A stretch of 14,370 bases of DNA from CAYNXB01 sp964401045. GTDB taxonomy: Bacteria > Pseudomonadota > Alphaproteobacteria > Sphingomonadales > Sphingomonadaceae. Positions 1 through 6,322 of the stretch are shown here, piece after piece. Position 1 is the first letter of the stretch, and every line of letters begins with the position of its first letter. The notes beneath the pieces are model-generated. The model did no database searches. It had not been told where the DNA came from and saw only the letters and a list, made by a program, of their open reading frames with translations. The position numbers and the translations under genes were made by a program. The stretch covers positions 1 through 14,370 of the forward strand of contig CAYNXB010000071.1 in the NCBI GenBank assembly GCA_964401045.1. The letters are read 5' to 3'.

Positions 1-256
1 CCACGATCGTGTCCCACAGCATCCGCGTGCCGACATGCTCGGCCTGGGCCTGCATTTCCTGCATCAGCCACGGCCCCTGGATGATATCCCGGAAGCCGGG
101 GTAATTCTCGACGTCGGTCGTGATCGTGAGCTGGCCGCCGGGCTGGAGGCCCTGGACCACGATCGGCTGCATCCCGGCGCGCGCGCCGTAAATTGCCGCG
201 GTCATCCCCGCGGGGCCCGAGCCGATGATGAGCATGCGGGTGGTATGAGTGGTCAT
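1..256 (-). CDS. trxB: Thioredoxin reductase, N-terminal part (cut by window edge)
   Basis: Partial gene; the first 85 codons lie in the window, with the ATG at 254-256 on the minus strand. The product starts MTTHTTRMLIIGSGPAGMTA. This has the GxGxxG FAD-binding Rossmann motif (IIGSGPAG) followed by AAIYGARAG, then the PGGQLTITTDVENYPGF segment typical of bacterial thioredoxin reductases, then a QAEHVGTRM stretch. The enzyme is a cytoplasmic NADPH-dependent flavoprotein that reduces thioredoxin. The redox-active CxxC and the NADPH domain lie beyond position 1 and cannot be checked. The Shine-Dalgarno sequence is weak (a GGGAT a few bases upstream). It is divergent from the MarR-type regulator at 457, about 200 bp away, so the regulator could act on it, but nothing in the sequence proves this. 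The family call is firm. Confidence 0.93.
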   Translation of the reverse strand, partial: MTTHTTRMLIIGSGPAGMTAAIYGARAGMQPIVVQGLQPGGQLTITTDVENYPGFRDIIQGPWLMQEMQAQAEHVGTRMLWDTIV

Positions 257-456
257 CGTGATCCCGTTATCGCTTTTCGCTTAGCTAGGCAGGAGGCCGG
301 GGCAGGGCAAGGCGCGTCCGGTTGGACATCGGGGAAAGCGGCGCCCCGTCTGGGAGGTGGGCCATCTCCGGATCCGGTAAGCACGGGGCGCATCCGCATT
401 CAGGAGGGCTTGCGGAAATCGTATCTGGCAATACGACCGCGATGGGAGGTCAGGGG

Positions 457-951
457 ATGATGAAACTCGCCGACATTCTCGGTTATCAATTGGACATGGC
501 CCGCTGTGCAGCCTTGCGGAGCCTCCATCGGCTGCTGGGCGATGGGCCATACCGGCCGGCTGATACCACGGCGCTGGCGCTCGTGCGGGAGCGACCCGGC
601 TGCAACCAGACCTTTCTGGGGCGTGCGCTCGCCGGGAACCGCTCGGTGGGCATGAAGGTGGCCAGCCGCCTTGAAGCGCGCGGATTGCTGACCCGGGGCG
701 CGGGCCGCGACGCGCGCAGCAAGGGCCTGTTCCTCACTGCCAAGGGCGAGAGCGTGCTCGACGATCTGCTCATGCGGCATCAGCAGGCCGAGGCCAAGCT
801 CGGCTCTTACCTGGGGCCGGGCGAGAAGACCTTGTTGCTGGCGCTGCTTACGAAGCTGCAGCGGGCGATAGACGAAGAAGAAGCGGCACTGCCGCCGGAA
901 GTTGCGTTCAAGCAGCCCAAGCACAGCCGCAAGGATCGCAAGGTGAGCTAA
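457..951 (+). CDS. MarR-family winged-helix transcriptional regulator
   Basis: A 164-residue cytoplasmic DNA-binding protein. The start is placed at 457 because GGAGG at 445-449 sits 7 bases upstream; longer in-frame starts (322, 442) lack such a site. Residues about 37-95 form a MarR-type winged helix: a helix with TALALVRERPGCNQ, a probable recognition helix around residues 61-76 (NRSVGMKVASRLEARG), and a basic wing (RGAGRDARSKGLFLT). This is followed by LTAKGESVLDDLL, a typical MarR C-terminal helix. The tail is very basic (KQPKHSRKDRKVS). Length is normal for the family. It is divergent from trxB and convergent with tRNA-Phe. The ligand and targets cannot be read from the sequence. No Cys pair typical of OhrR-like redox sensing is visible; the only two Cys are C17 and C49. 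Confidence 0.8.
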   Translation: MMKLADILGYQLDMARCAALRSLHRLLGDGPYRPADTTALALVRERPGCNQTFLGRALAGNRSVGMKVASRLEARGLLTRGAGRDARSKGLFLTAKGESVLDDLLMRHQQAEAKLGSYLGPGEKTLLLALLTKLQRAIDEEEAALPPEVAFKQPKHSRKDRKVS

Positions 952-963
952 CGACACGGGAAA

Positions 964-1039
964 TGGTGCCCGGGGGCGGGATCGAACCACCGACACTACG
1001 ATTTTCAGTCGTATGCTCTACCAACTGAGCTACCCGGGC
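964..1039 (-). tRNA. tRNA-Phe (anticodon GAA)
   Basis: Read on the minus strand, the 76-base sequence folds as a complete tRNA. The acceptor stem is GCCCGGG (1039-1033) paired with CCCGGGC (974-968), the discriminator base is A, and CCA (966-964) is encoded. The D arm contains AGCTCAGTTGGTAGAGC. The anticodon stem is TACGA/TCGTA with loop CTGAAAA, giving GAA, which decodes Phe. The T arm contains GGTTCGATCC. It lies 84 bp downstream of yacG on the same strand and could be the last member of the infA array or have its own promoter in the gap. No clear terminator follows it before the convergent MarR gene ends at 951. Confidence 0.98.
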
Positions 1040-1123
1040 ATCGCTGCGGCGGCGGTCCGCAAAGGACCGGCGTGCGAATGAGTGCGCGCCTATGACGCGC
1101 GCCCATTCCGATGGCAAGGGGAT

Positions 1124-1297
1124 TCAATCCTCCGGGGCAAGGTCCTCGGGATTGGCCCGTTCGCCAGGCACTGCGTAGCCTTCGTTGAACCATTGCGCGA
1201 GATCGCGGTCGCGGCAACGCGGTGAGCAGAACGGGGCAAACTCGGCGCTGCGTGGCTTGCGGCAAATAGGGCATTTTCTGGTGGACGAGGTGCTCAT
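1124..1297 (-). CDS. yacG: DNA gyrase inhibitor / zinc-binding protein YacG
   Basis: A small 57-residue protein: MSTSSTRKCPICRKPRSAEF, then APFCSPRCRDRDLAQWFNEGYAVPG. It carries the four-Cys zinc motif of YacG (CPIC near residues 9-12 and CSPRC near 24-28), followed by the family signature RxxDLxxWxxExYxVPG and an acidic tail ending PEDLAPED. In E. coli YacG binds GyrB and inhibits gyrase; the same role is inferred here from homology. Its ATG (1295-1297) overlaps the TGA of the upstream RNase gene in an ATGA arrangement, so translation is probably coupled. It is the last protein gene of the infA array and is followed by tRNA-Phe. Length is normal for alphaproteobacterial YacG. Confidence 0.93.
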   Translation of the reverse strand: MSTSSTRKCPICRKPRSAEFAPFCSPRCRDRDLAQWFNEGYAVPGERANPEDLAPED

Positions 1298-2262
1298 CGC
1301 GGCACGAGTTGGGCCTGCGGCGCGGCGATGGCAAGGGCCGGGCTGGCTTCCCAGCGCACCTCACGGCCTGTACGGCGAGCGAGTTCCGGCAGCCACGGTT
1401 CGAGCGGCGCCTCGAGGGCGGGGTGGCCTTGCAGCAGCACTGCACCGGCGCCGTCGAGCGCTTCGGCGCGGCGCAGCAGCCCGCGGGCGGCGAGTGCCGC
1501 GGGAGCGCTGGCGGCGCGGTGGAGCAGCGAGGGACGCTCGAGCCGCGCGACGAGCTGGACGAAGCCGAACCCATTCATCGCGGTGCGCTCATGCGGCCAG
1601 CCGGCGAGCGCTTCGCCGAGCGCCCCATCGACTGCGCGGCGGTCATCTTTTGTCTCCAGCGTGGGGAAGTCGATCCCGATCGAGCCGCCGAGGTCCAGGC
1701 GCTGGATCGCATCCGCGAGCGCGGGAACAGCGGCGAGCGAAAGCTCGCGGGCCGGCAAGGTACCGTCGATATCGATTACCAGCATTCCCGGCGTAGGCGC
1801 GAGCAGCAGGGTGCCGCCGGCGAACGAGACTTCGCGCGCGAAGGCTTCTGCGATCAGGTCGTCCCAGTCCCCCTCGGCGAAGCGGCGGACGATCCGCACC
1901 TCATGGCCTTCGGCGGCGAGGCGATCGGCGAGCGCGGGGGCATGAGAAAGCGCGCTGGTCGGCCGCGCTTGCGCCCGCTTGAGCCGCCCGCGCTCACCGA
2001 TGGCCGCGCGCGTAACCTTGAGGCGTAGTGATGCCCCTTCGCTCGCCTCCTTCGGTAAGCGGTCAACCAACGCCTGCTCGCCATTTGCGAAGCGCGCGGT
2101 GCCGCGGCTGGCGCCGATGGCGCGCGATACCAGCACCGCGTCCTCGATCTGGCCAGCGACCAGTTCGCCCGGCCACTGCACGCGTGCCGCGGCGATGTGT
2201 CCGCCAGCCAGGCGCACCGCCCGCTCCTCGCCGATGCCCCGCTCGACGAGCCACTCAGCCAA
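1294..2262 (-). CDS. Half-length ribonuclease E/G family protein
   Basis: A 322-residue protein related to the catalytic part of RNase E/G. The N-terminal part (about 35-100) resembles the S1-bearing region, ending in GASLRLKVTRAAIGERGRLK. Residues 159-168 (GMLVIDIDGT) match the family's VIDVN metal site, and 192-199 (GGSIGIDF) match the GLIVIDF segment, so two catalytic acids appear kept (D164, D198). The Asn after the first acid is Asp here (D166). Residues 232-245 (FGFVQLVARLERPS) match the family's GLVEITRKRxRPS segment. It lacks the CPxC zinc-link and the C-terminal domain, and is about two thirds the length of E. coli RNase G. The start is TTG at 2262, overlapping the maf stop by 8 bp; the stop overlaps yacG by 4 bp. 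Role inferred: RNA processing, possibly of rRNA or tRNA. Activity and oligomeric state are uncertain. Confidence 0.8.
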   Translation of the reverse strand: MAEWLVERGIGEERAVRLAGGHIAAARVQWPGELVAGQIEDAVLVSRAIGASRGTARFANGEQALVDRLPKEASEGASLRLKVTRAAIGERGRLKRAQARPTSALSHAPALADRLAAEGHEVRIVRRFAEGDWDDLIAEAFAREVSFAGGTLLLAPTPGMLVIDIDGTLPARELSLAAVPALADAIQRLDLGGSIGIDFPTLETKDDRRAVDGALGEALAGWPHERTAMNGFGFVQLVARLERPSLLHRAASAPAALAARGLLRRAEALDGAGAVLLQGHPALEAPLEPWLPELARRTGREVRWEASPALAIAAPQAQLVPR

Positions 2263-2830
2263 CGGGAAACCCTGCGGCCTTGAGCAGCGCGCGCGTTTCG
2301 TGGAGCGGCAGTCCGACGACGCCCGAATGGCTGCCCGAAATCCACGATATCAGCCCTTCGGCGCGCCCCTGGATCGCATAGCCGCCGGCCTTGCCGTGCC
2401 ATTCATCGCTGGCGAGGTAGGCGACGATTTCCTCCGTGGAGAGGCGCTTGAAGCGCACCGCCGTCTCGCTCAGCCGGGTCCGCAGCGTGCCGTCGGGGCC
2501 GAGCAATGCGATCGCCGAAAGCACCCGATGGCGGCGGCCGGACAGCAGTTCGAGGCACTTGCGCGCGGTCGCCTCGTCCTCCGCTTTCGGGAGGATGCGG
2601 CGGCCCGCGGCGACCACCGTGTCACCCGCGAGCACGAAAGACGCGCCATCAGCCGCCGCCAGCGCCTTCTCGCGCGCCATCCGCTGCGCATAGTCACGCG
2701 GCAACTCCTCCTTGCGGGGTGCCTCGTCGATATCGGCGTGGACGATCCGCGCGGGCTCGATCCCGAGCCGCGCGAGCAACTCCTGCCGCCGCGGGCTGGC
2801 CGATGCGAGGATAAGGGAGGGTGCTGTCAC
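2255..2830 (-). CDS. maf: Maf-family nucleoside triphosphate pyrophosphatase
   Basis: A 191-residue cytoplasmic house-cleaning enzyme that hydrolyses non-canonical or excess nucleoside triphosphates to the monophosphate and pyrophosphate. It has the Maf hallmarks: SASPRRQELL at residues 10-19, the central metal/catalytic motif LAGDTVV (D70), and GYAIQGRAEG with WISGSHSGVVGLPLHET near 150-179. The YAIQG segment with its Gln is closer to the YhdE (dTTP/UTP) branch than to the YceF (7-methyl-GTP) branch, but that subtype is an inference. The start is GTG at 2830, 10 bp after the infA stop. The 3' end overlaps the RNase E/G gene by 8 bp. Full length for the family. Confidence 0.94.
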   Translation of the reverse strand: MTAPSLILASASPRRQELLARLGIEPARIVHADIDEAPRKEELPRDYAQRMAREKALAAADGASFVLAGDTVVAAGRRILPKAEDEATARKCLELLSGRRHRVLSAIALLGPDGTLRTRLSETAVRFKRLSTEEIVAYLASDEWHGKAGGYAIQGRAEGLISWISGSHSGVVGLPLHETRALLKAAGFPVG

Positions 2831-2840
2831 ACCCGCAGGC

Positions 2841-3086
2841 TTATTGCGGGCCCGGGCCGCTCCGGCCGGGCATGAAGCGGTAGGTGATGCGCGCCTTGGT
2901 CAAGTCGTAAGGCGTCAGCTCGCACAGCACTTCGTCGCCTACCAGCACGCGGATGCGGTTCTTACGCATCTTGCCGGCGGTGTGGCCGAGCACTTCGTGA
3001 CCGTTTTCGAGCTCAACCCGGAACATCGCGTTGGGCAGCAGCTCCACCACCTTCCCGCGCATTTCGAGGAGTTCTTCTTTGGCCAT
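2841..3086 (-). CDS. infA: Translation initiation factor IF-1
   Basis: An 81-residue protein beginning MAKEELLEMRGKVVELLPNA, followed by MFRVELENGHEVLGHTAGKM and then RKNRIRVLVGDEV and ELTPYDLTKARITYR. This is an unmistakable single-OB-fold IF-1, which binds the 30S A site during initiation. Compared with the usual 72 residues it has a short Gly/Pro-rich tail (PGRSGPGPQ). It is the first gene of the minus-strand array infA, maf, RNase E/G, yacG, tRNA-Phe; a candidate promoter lies at 3223-3250. The Shine-Dalgarno sequence is modest (a GAG about 7 bases before the ATG). Confidence 0.98.
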   Translation of the reverse strand: MAKEELLEMRGKVVELLPNAMFRVELENGHEVLGHTAGKMRKNRIRVLVGDEVLCELTPYDLTKARITYRFMPGRSGPGPQ

Positions 3087-3222
3087 TCAGTCTCGTTTCC
3101 CGTGCATTGTCTGGAGCAAGGCGCGCGCATAGCGGCGGGGCGCGAAAAAGGAAAGCCATTCCCGCGATGGGAGCCGTTGGGGCGAAATGCCTGAAACGGC
3201 TCGCTGAACAATGCGTTCGGCG

Positions 3223-3250
3223 CCGATACAGCAGCGACACTTTACGACAA
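3223..3250 (-). promoter_or_regulatory. Candidate promoter for the infA array
   Basis: On the minus strand TTGTCG (3250-3245) and TATCGG (3228-3223) are separated by 16 bases, a weak sigma-70-like pair (4/6 and 3/6). It would give a leader of roughly 130 bases before infA. The whole 236-bp spacer 3087-3322 holds no convincing small ORF. This is a pattern match only. Confidence 0.25.
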
Positions 3251-3258
3251 TTTGCGGC

Positions 3259-3286
3259 TTGAGAACTGCCCCCTCGAAACGAGATA
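3259..3286 (+). promoter_or_regulatory. Weak candidate promoter for the TonB-dependent receptor
   Basis: TTGAGA (3259-3264), a 16-base spacer, then GAGATA (3281-3286). The -35 is good (5/6 to TTGACA) but the -10 is poor (2/6). It would place transcription start about 30 bases before the TTG start codon. Very tentative. Confidence 0.15.
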
Positions 3287-3322
3287 GCCGCCTCGACCAA
3301 GCAACTGATCGGATCGCCTCTC

Positions 3323-6232
3323 TTGCGCAAGCTTCTCTCCGTTAGCCTGATTGCCATCGCCGCCGCCGTGCCCATTGCGGCGCAGGCGCAGGATCCCGCC
3401 CCTGCCGCGGGGACACTCGCGGTGGGGCCGGTATCTGCGGAGGCTCCTGCCAACGCGCCCGCTGCGGCCGGGGATGACGATGCCGCGGACGGCACGTTCA
3501 GCGAGAACGAGATCGTCGTCATCGCCGGCCGACTGCCGGGTGAAGTGATGGCGCCGCAGCCGCCGATCCTCGAGCTCAACGAAAAAGACATCTCCTCCTA
3601 CGGCGCCGGCTCGCTGTCGGAACTGATCGATTCCCTGTCGACCGTCACCGGCAGCGGACGCGGGCGCGGCAGCGGACCGCCGGTGTTCCTGGTCAACGGC
3701 GTGCGCGTGTCGAGCTTCCGCGAAATGCGCTCGTACCCGCCCGAGGCGCTGCGCAAGGTCGAGGTCCTGTCCGAGGAAGTCGCCCAGCAGTTCGGCTATT
3801 CGCCCGACCAGCGGGTGATCAACTTCATCCTCAAGGACAACTTCCAGAGCCGCGAGATCGAGGCCGAATACCAGCAACCCGACAAGGGCGGCTATTCGCA
3901 GAAGGAGCTCGAGGCGACCTACCTTCTGATCAACGGCGTCAACCGCTTCAACCTGAACGCCGAGGTCAACGACAGCAGCATGCTGACCGAAGCGGAGCGC
4001 GGCGTGATCCAGGCCCAGGGCAGCGTTCCAGGCCTTGCGACCGATCCCGACCCTGCTGCCTATCGCAGCCTGGTTTCGGACAGCGCGAGCTATGAGGTCA
4101 ACGGGAACTGGACCACCAAGCTCGCCGACAACGGCACCTCGCTTTCGCTGAACGGCGCGTTCGAGCGCAATGACCGGCGCAGCCTGCAAGGGCTCGATTC
4201 GGTGCTGCTGACCGACCCACTCGGCAACACGATGCTGCGCACGCTCGATCCGGACGACCCGATTGAGGTTCGCAACCGTACCGACACGTATTCGCTCGGC
4301 AGCACGCTCAACGCCCCGATCGGCGATTGGCAGCTCACCGGCACCCTCGACGCGAGCCACGTCAACAGCCGCAGCGAGATCGATCGCTACGCCGATACTT
4401 CCGCACTGGTGACAGCCGCCGCCTCCGGCGACCTCGCGCTCGATGCCGATCTCGGCTCGCTGGCTGACGCAGGGTTCGACGAAGCGCTGACCAAGACCGA
4501 TTCCGCGCGCGCGCTGGTCACCGCCATCGGCCACCCGCTGGAGCTTCCGGCGGGCGAAGTCAGCGTCACGTTCAACACCGGCTACAACTGGAACCGTATC
4601 GCTAGCCAGGACACCCGCAATCCAGGGATCGAAACCAAGCTGACCCGCGGCGACCTTTCGGCCGGCGTCAATGTCGGCATCCCGCTGACCGATCGCGATT
4701 CCGGCGGGCTCGGCGCGGTCGGGAACGTCAGTCTCAACCTCAACGCCGGCGTCGACCGGTTGTCGGACTTCGGCACGCTGTGGGACTGGACGGCCGGGCT
4801 AAACTGGGGCGTCACCGACAAGCTCAACTTCAACGCGAGCTATATCGCGAAGGAGGAGGCGCCATCGCTCAGCCAGCTTGGCGATCCCGAGCTCGCCACG
4901 CCCAATGTCCCGATCTACGATCTCTCGCGCAGCGAAACCGTCCTGGCGACCGTTATCTCGGGCGGCAATCCGGCCCTGCCGGCGCAGACCCAGCGCGACT
5001 GGAAGTTCGGTGCGAGCTGGGAGCTGCCGATATTCCAGCGTTCGCGCATCACGGTCGATTACTTCAAGAACCACTCGGAGAACGTCGCCAGCGGCTTCCC
5101 ACTGCTGACTCCCGAGATCGAGGCCGCGTTCCCCGACCGCGTGGTCCGTGACATGAGCGGGCGGCTGGTCTCGGTCGATCAGCGCCCGGTTACTTTCGCC
5201 GAAACGAATTCACAGCGTCTCCAGATCGGCCTCAACCTGTCGGGTGCGGTCGGCAAGGCGCAGCCCCCGGCCGACGCGACCGACGATACCGCGGGCTTCC
5301 GCCGCGGCGGGTTCCCAGGTGCGGGTGGCCCCGGCGGCCCGGATCAGGGAGAACGCCAGGGCGGCCGCCGTTTCGATCCGGAGCGTTTCGCGAAGATCCG
5401 TGAGCAGTTCTGTGGTGACGCCAATGTCGAGCGGTTGCCCACCGCCGAGGAAGTGGCGGCGTTGCCCGAACAGTTGCGCGCCCGGCTCGCCAAGGATGAT
5501 GGGTCGATCGACCCCGACCGCTGGAAGGCTTTTCGCGAGCGCATCTGCGCGGCGCCCGCTCCGGGCGGTCAGGCGCGGGGCGGCGAGGGCCGTTCCGGTG
5601 GTGACACCGCGTTCGCCGGGCGTCCACGCGGTGGTGGGGGTGAAGGTGGTGGTGGTGGTGGTGGCAGGCGTGCCGGCGCCGGTGGTGGCGGCCGCGGTGG
5701 CGGTGGCGGTGGCGGTCCGGGCCTGATGGGCGGGGGCGGTGGCGGCAACGGCCAGGGCCGCTGGTTCCTGGGCCTGAATCACACGATCGAGCTGTCGAGC
5801 ACCGTGCTCGTCGCGCCCGGCGGCCCCGAACTCGACCTGCTCGATGGCGACGCGCTCGCCAGCGCGCAGCCGCGCCATAAAACTGATGCGCGCATCGGCG
5901 TGTTCTATCGCGGCTTCGGCGGCAACGTGGCGGCCAGCTACACCGGCTCCTCACGCGTAGATGGCAGCGGGCTGCCCGGCAGCACCGATCTGTTCTTCGA
6001 CGACATCGCCAAGTTCGATGTGCGGGTGTTCGTCGATTTCAATCAGCAGGCATCGGTGCTCAAGGCCGTGCCGTTCCTGAAGAACGCCCGCGTGTCGCTC
6101 TCGATCGACAACGTGTTCGATGCCCGGCAGCGCGTCACCGACAGCAATGGCGACGTGCCGCTGCGCTACCAGCCGTACCTGACCGATCCGGTCGGTCGGT
6201 CGATCGGCATCGAGCTGCGGAAGATGTTCTGA
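3323..6232 (+). CDS. TonB-dependent outer-membrane receptor with Gly-rich, two-Cys insertion
   Basis: A 969-residue outer-membrane receptor. The start is TTG at 3323: upstream in frame there is no ATG before a stop at 3260, and the product from here begins with a good signal peptide (MRKLLSVSLIAIAAAVPIAA, cleavage likely after AQA near residue 22). A TonB-box-like ENEIVVIAGR (61-70) precedes a plug domain (about 75-175) with PPVFLVNGVRVSSF and ALRKVEVLSEE. The rest is barrel, ending in IGIELRKMF with the terminal Phe used for outer-membrane insertion. Residues about 659-805 are an unusual soluble insertion: RG/G-rich flanks, then two similar helical motifs, DPERFAKIREQFC (C697) and DPDRWKAFRERIC (C742), then long Gly runs. 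The substrate is unknown, and no transport partner lies next to it. It converges with mipZ. The Shine-Dalgarno sequence is poor. Confidence 0.88.
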   Translation: MRKLLSVSLIAIAAAVPIAAQAQDPAPAAGTLAVGPVSAEAPANAPAAAGDDDAADGTFSENEIVVIAGRLPGEVMAPQPPILELNEKDISSYGAGSLSELIDSLSTVTGSGRGRGSGPPVFLVNGVRVSSFREMRSYPPEALRKVEVLSEEVAQQFGYSPDQRVINFILKDNFQSREIEAEYQQPDKGGYSQKELEATYLLINGVNRFNLNAEVNDSSMLTEAERGVIQAQGSVPGLATDPDPAAYRSLVSDSASYEVNGNWTTKLADNGTSLSLNGAFERNDRRSLQGLDSVLLTDPLGNTMLRTLDPDDPIEVRNRTDTYSLGSTLNAPIGDWQLTGTLDASHVNSRSEIDRYADTSALVTAAASGDLALDADLGSLADAGFDEALTKTDSARALVTAIGHPLELPAGEVSVTFNTGYNWNRIASQDTRNPGIETKLTRGDLSAGVNVGIPLTDRDSGGLGAVGNVSLNLNAGVDRLSDFGTLWDWTAGLNWGVTDKLNFNASYIAKEEAPSLSQLGDPELATPNVPIYDLSRSETVLATVISGGNPALPAQTQRDWKFGASWELPIFQRSRITVDYFKNHSENVASGFPLLTPEIEAAFPDRVVRDMSGRLVSVDQRPVTFAETNSQRLQIGLNLSGAVGKAQPPADATDDTAGFRRGGFPGAGGPGGPDQGERQGGRRFDPERFAKIREQFCGDANVERLPTAEEVAALPEQLRARLAKDDGSIDPDRWKAFRERICAAPAPGGQARGGEGRSGGDTAFAGRPRGGGGEGGGGGGGRRAGAGGGGRGGGGGGGPGLMGGGGGGNGQGRWFLGLNHTIELSSTVLVAPGGPELDLLDGDALASAQPRHKTDARIGVFYRGFGGNVAASYTGSSRVDGSGLPGSTDLFFDDIAKFDVRVFVDFNQQASVLKAVPFLKNARVSLSIDNVFDARQRVTDSNGDVPLRYQPYLTDPVGRSIGIELRKMF
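5645..5664 (+). repeat. In-frame (GGT)n microsatellite within a Gly-coding tract
   Basis: An uninterrupted run of six GGT units plus GG, within a longer stretch (about 5630-5745) of GGT/GGC glycine codons in the TonB-dependent receptor insertion. The repeat unit is three bases, so slippage would change loop length without a frameshift. The G-runs on the plus strand could also form G-quadruplexes in DNA or mRNA. Confidence 0.85.
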
Positions 6233-6241
6233 TGCCCTCAT

Positions 6242-6305
6242 TCCTCTCCCCTCGCGGGAGAGGAGACGGGCAAGCTGCGCTATCCTTTCCCGCGAGGGGA
6301 GAGGA
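6242..6305. terminator. Paired inverted repeat between convergent genes, possible bidirectional terminator
   Basis: Two copies of a C/T-rich palindromic unit face each other between the receptor stop (6232) and the mipZ stop (6323). Arms 6242-6259 (TCCTCTCCCCTCGCGGGA) and 6288-6305 are perfect 18-bp reverse complements around a 28-base loop. Each arm region can also fold alone: 6242-6250 pairs with 6256-6264 over a 5-base loop, and 6283-6291 pairs with 6297-6305 with one G-T wobble. There is no good T-tract on either side, so it may be a REP-like element or Rho-linked 3'-end stabiliser rather than a classic intrinsic terminator. Confidence 0.6.
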
Positions 6306-6322
6306 GTGGACGTTCGTGTGAT

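Noticed and set aside
322..456. N-terminal extension of the MarR-type regulator from the ATG at 322
   Set aside because: No ribosome site at 322, low-complexity Gly/Ser sequence, and a good GGAGG precedes the ATG at 457.
3242..4534. 430-codon open frame antisense to the TonB-dependent receptor
   Set aside because: A GC-rich shadow of the real gene. The opposite strand has a signal peptide, plug domain and barrel; the antisense product is compositionally odd and has no recognisable domain.
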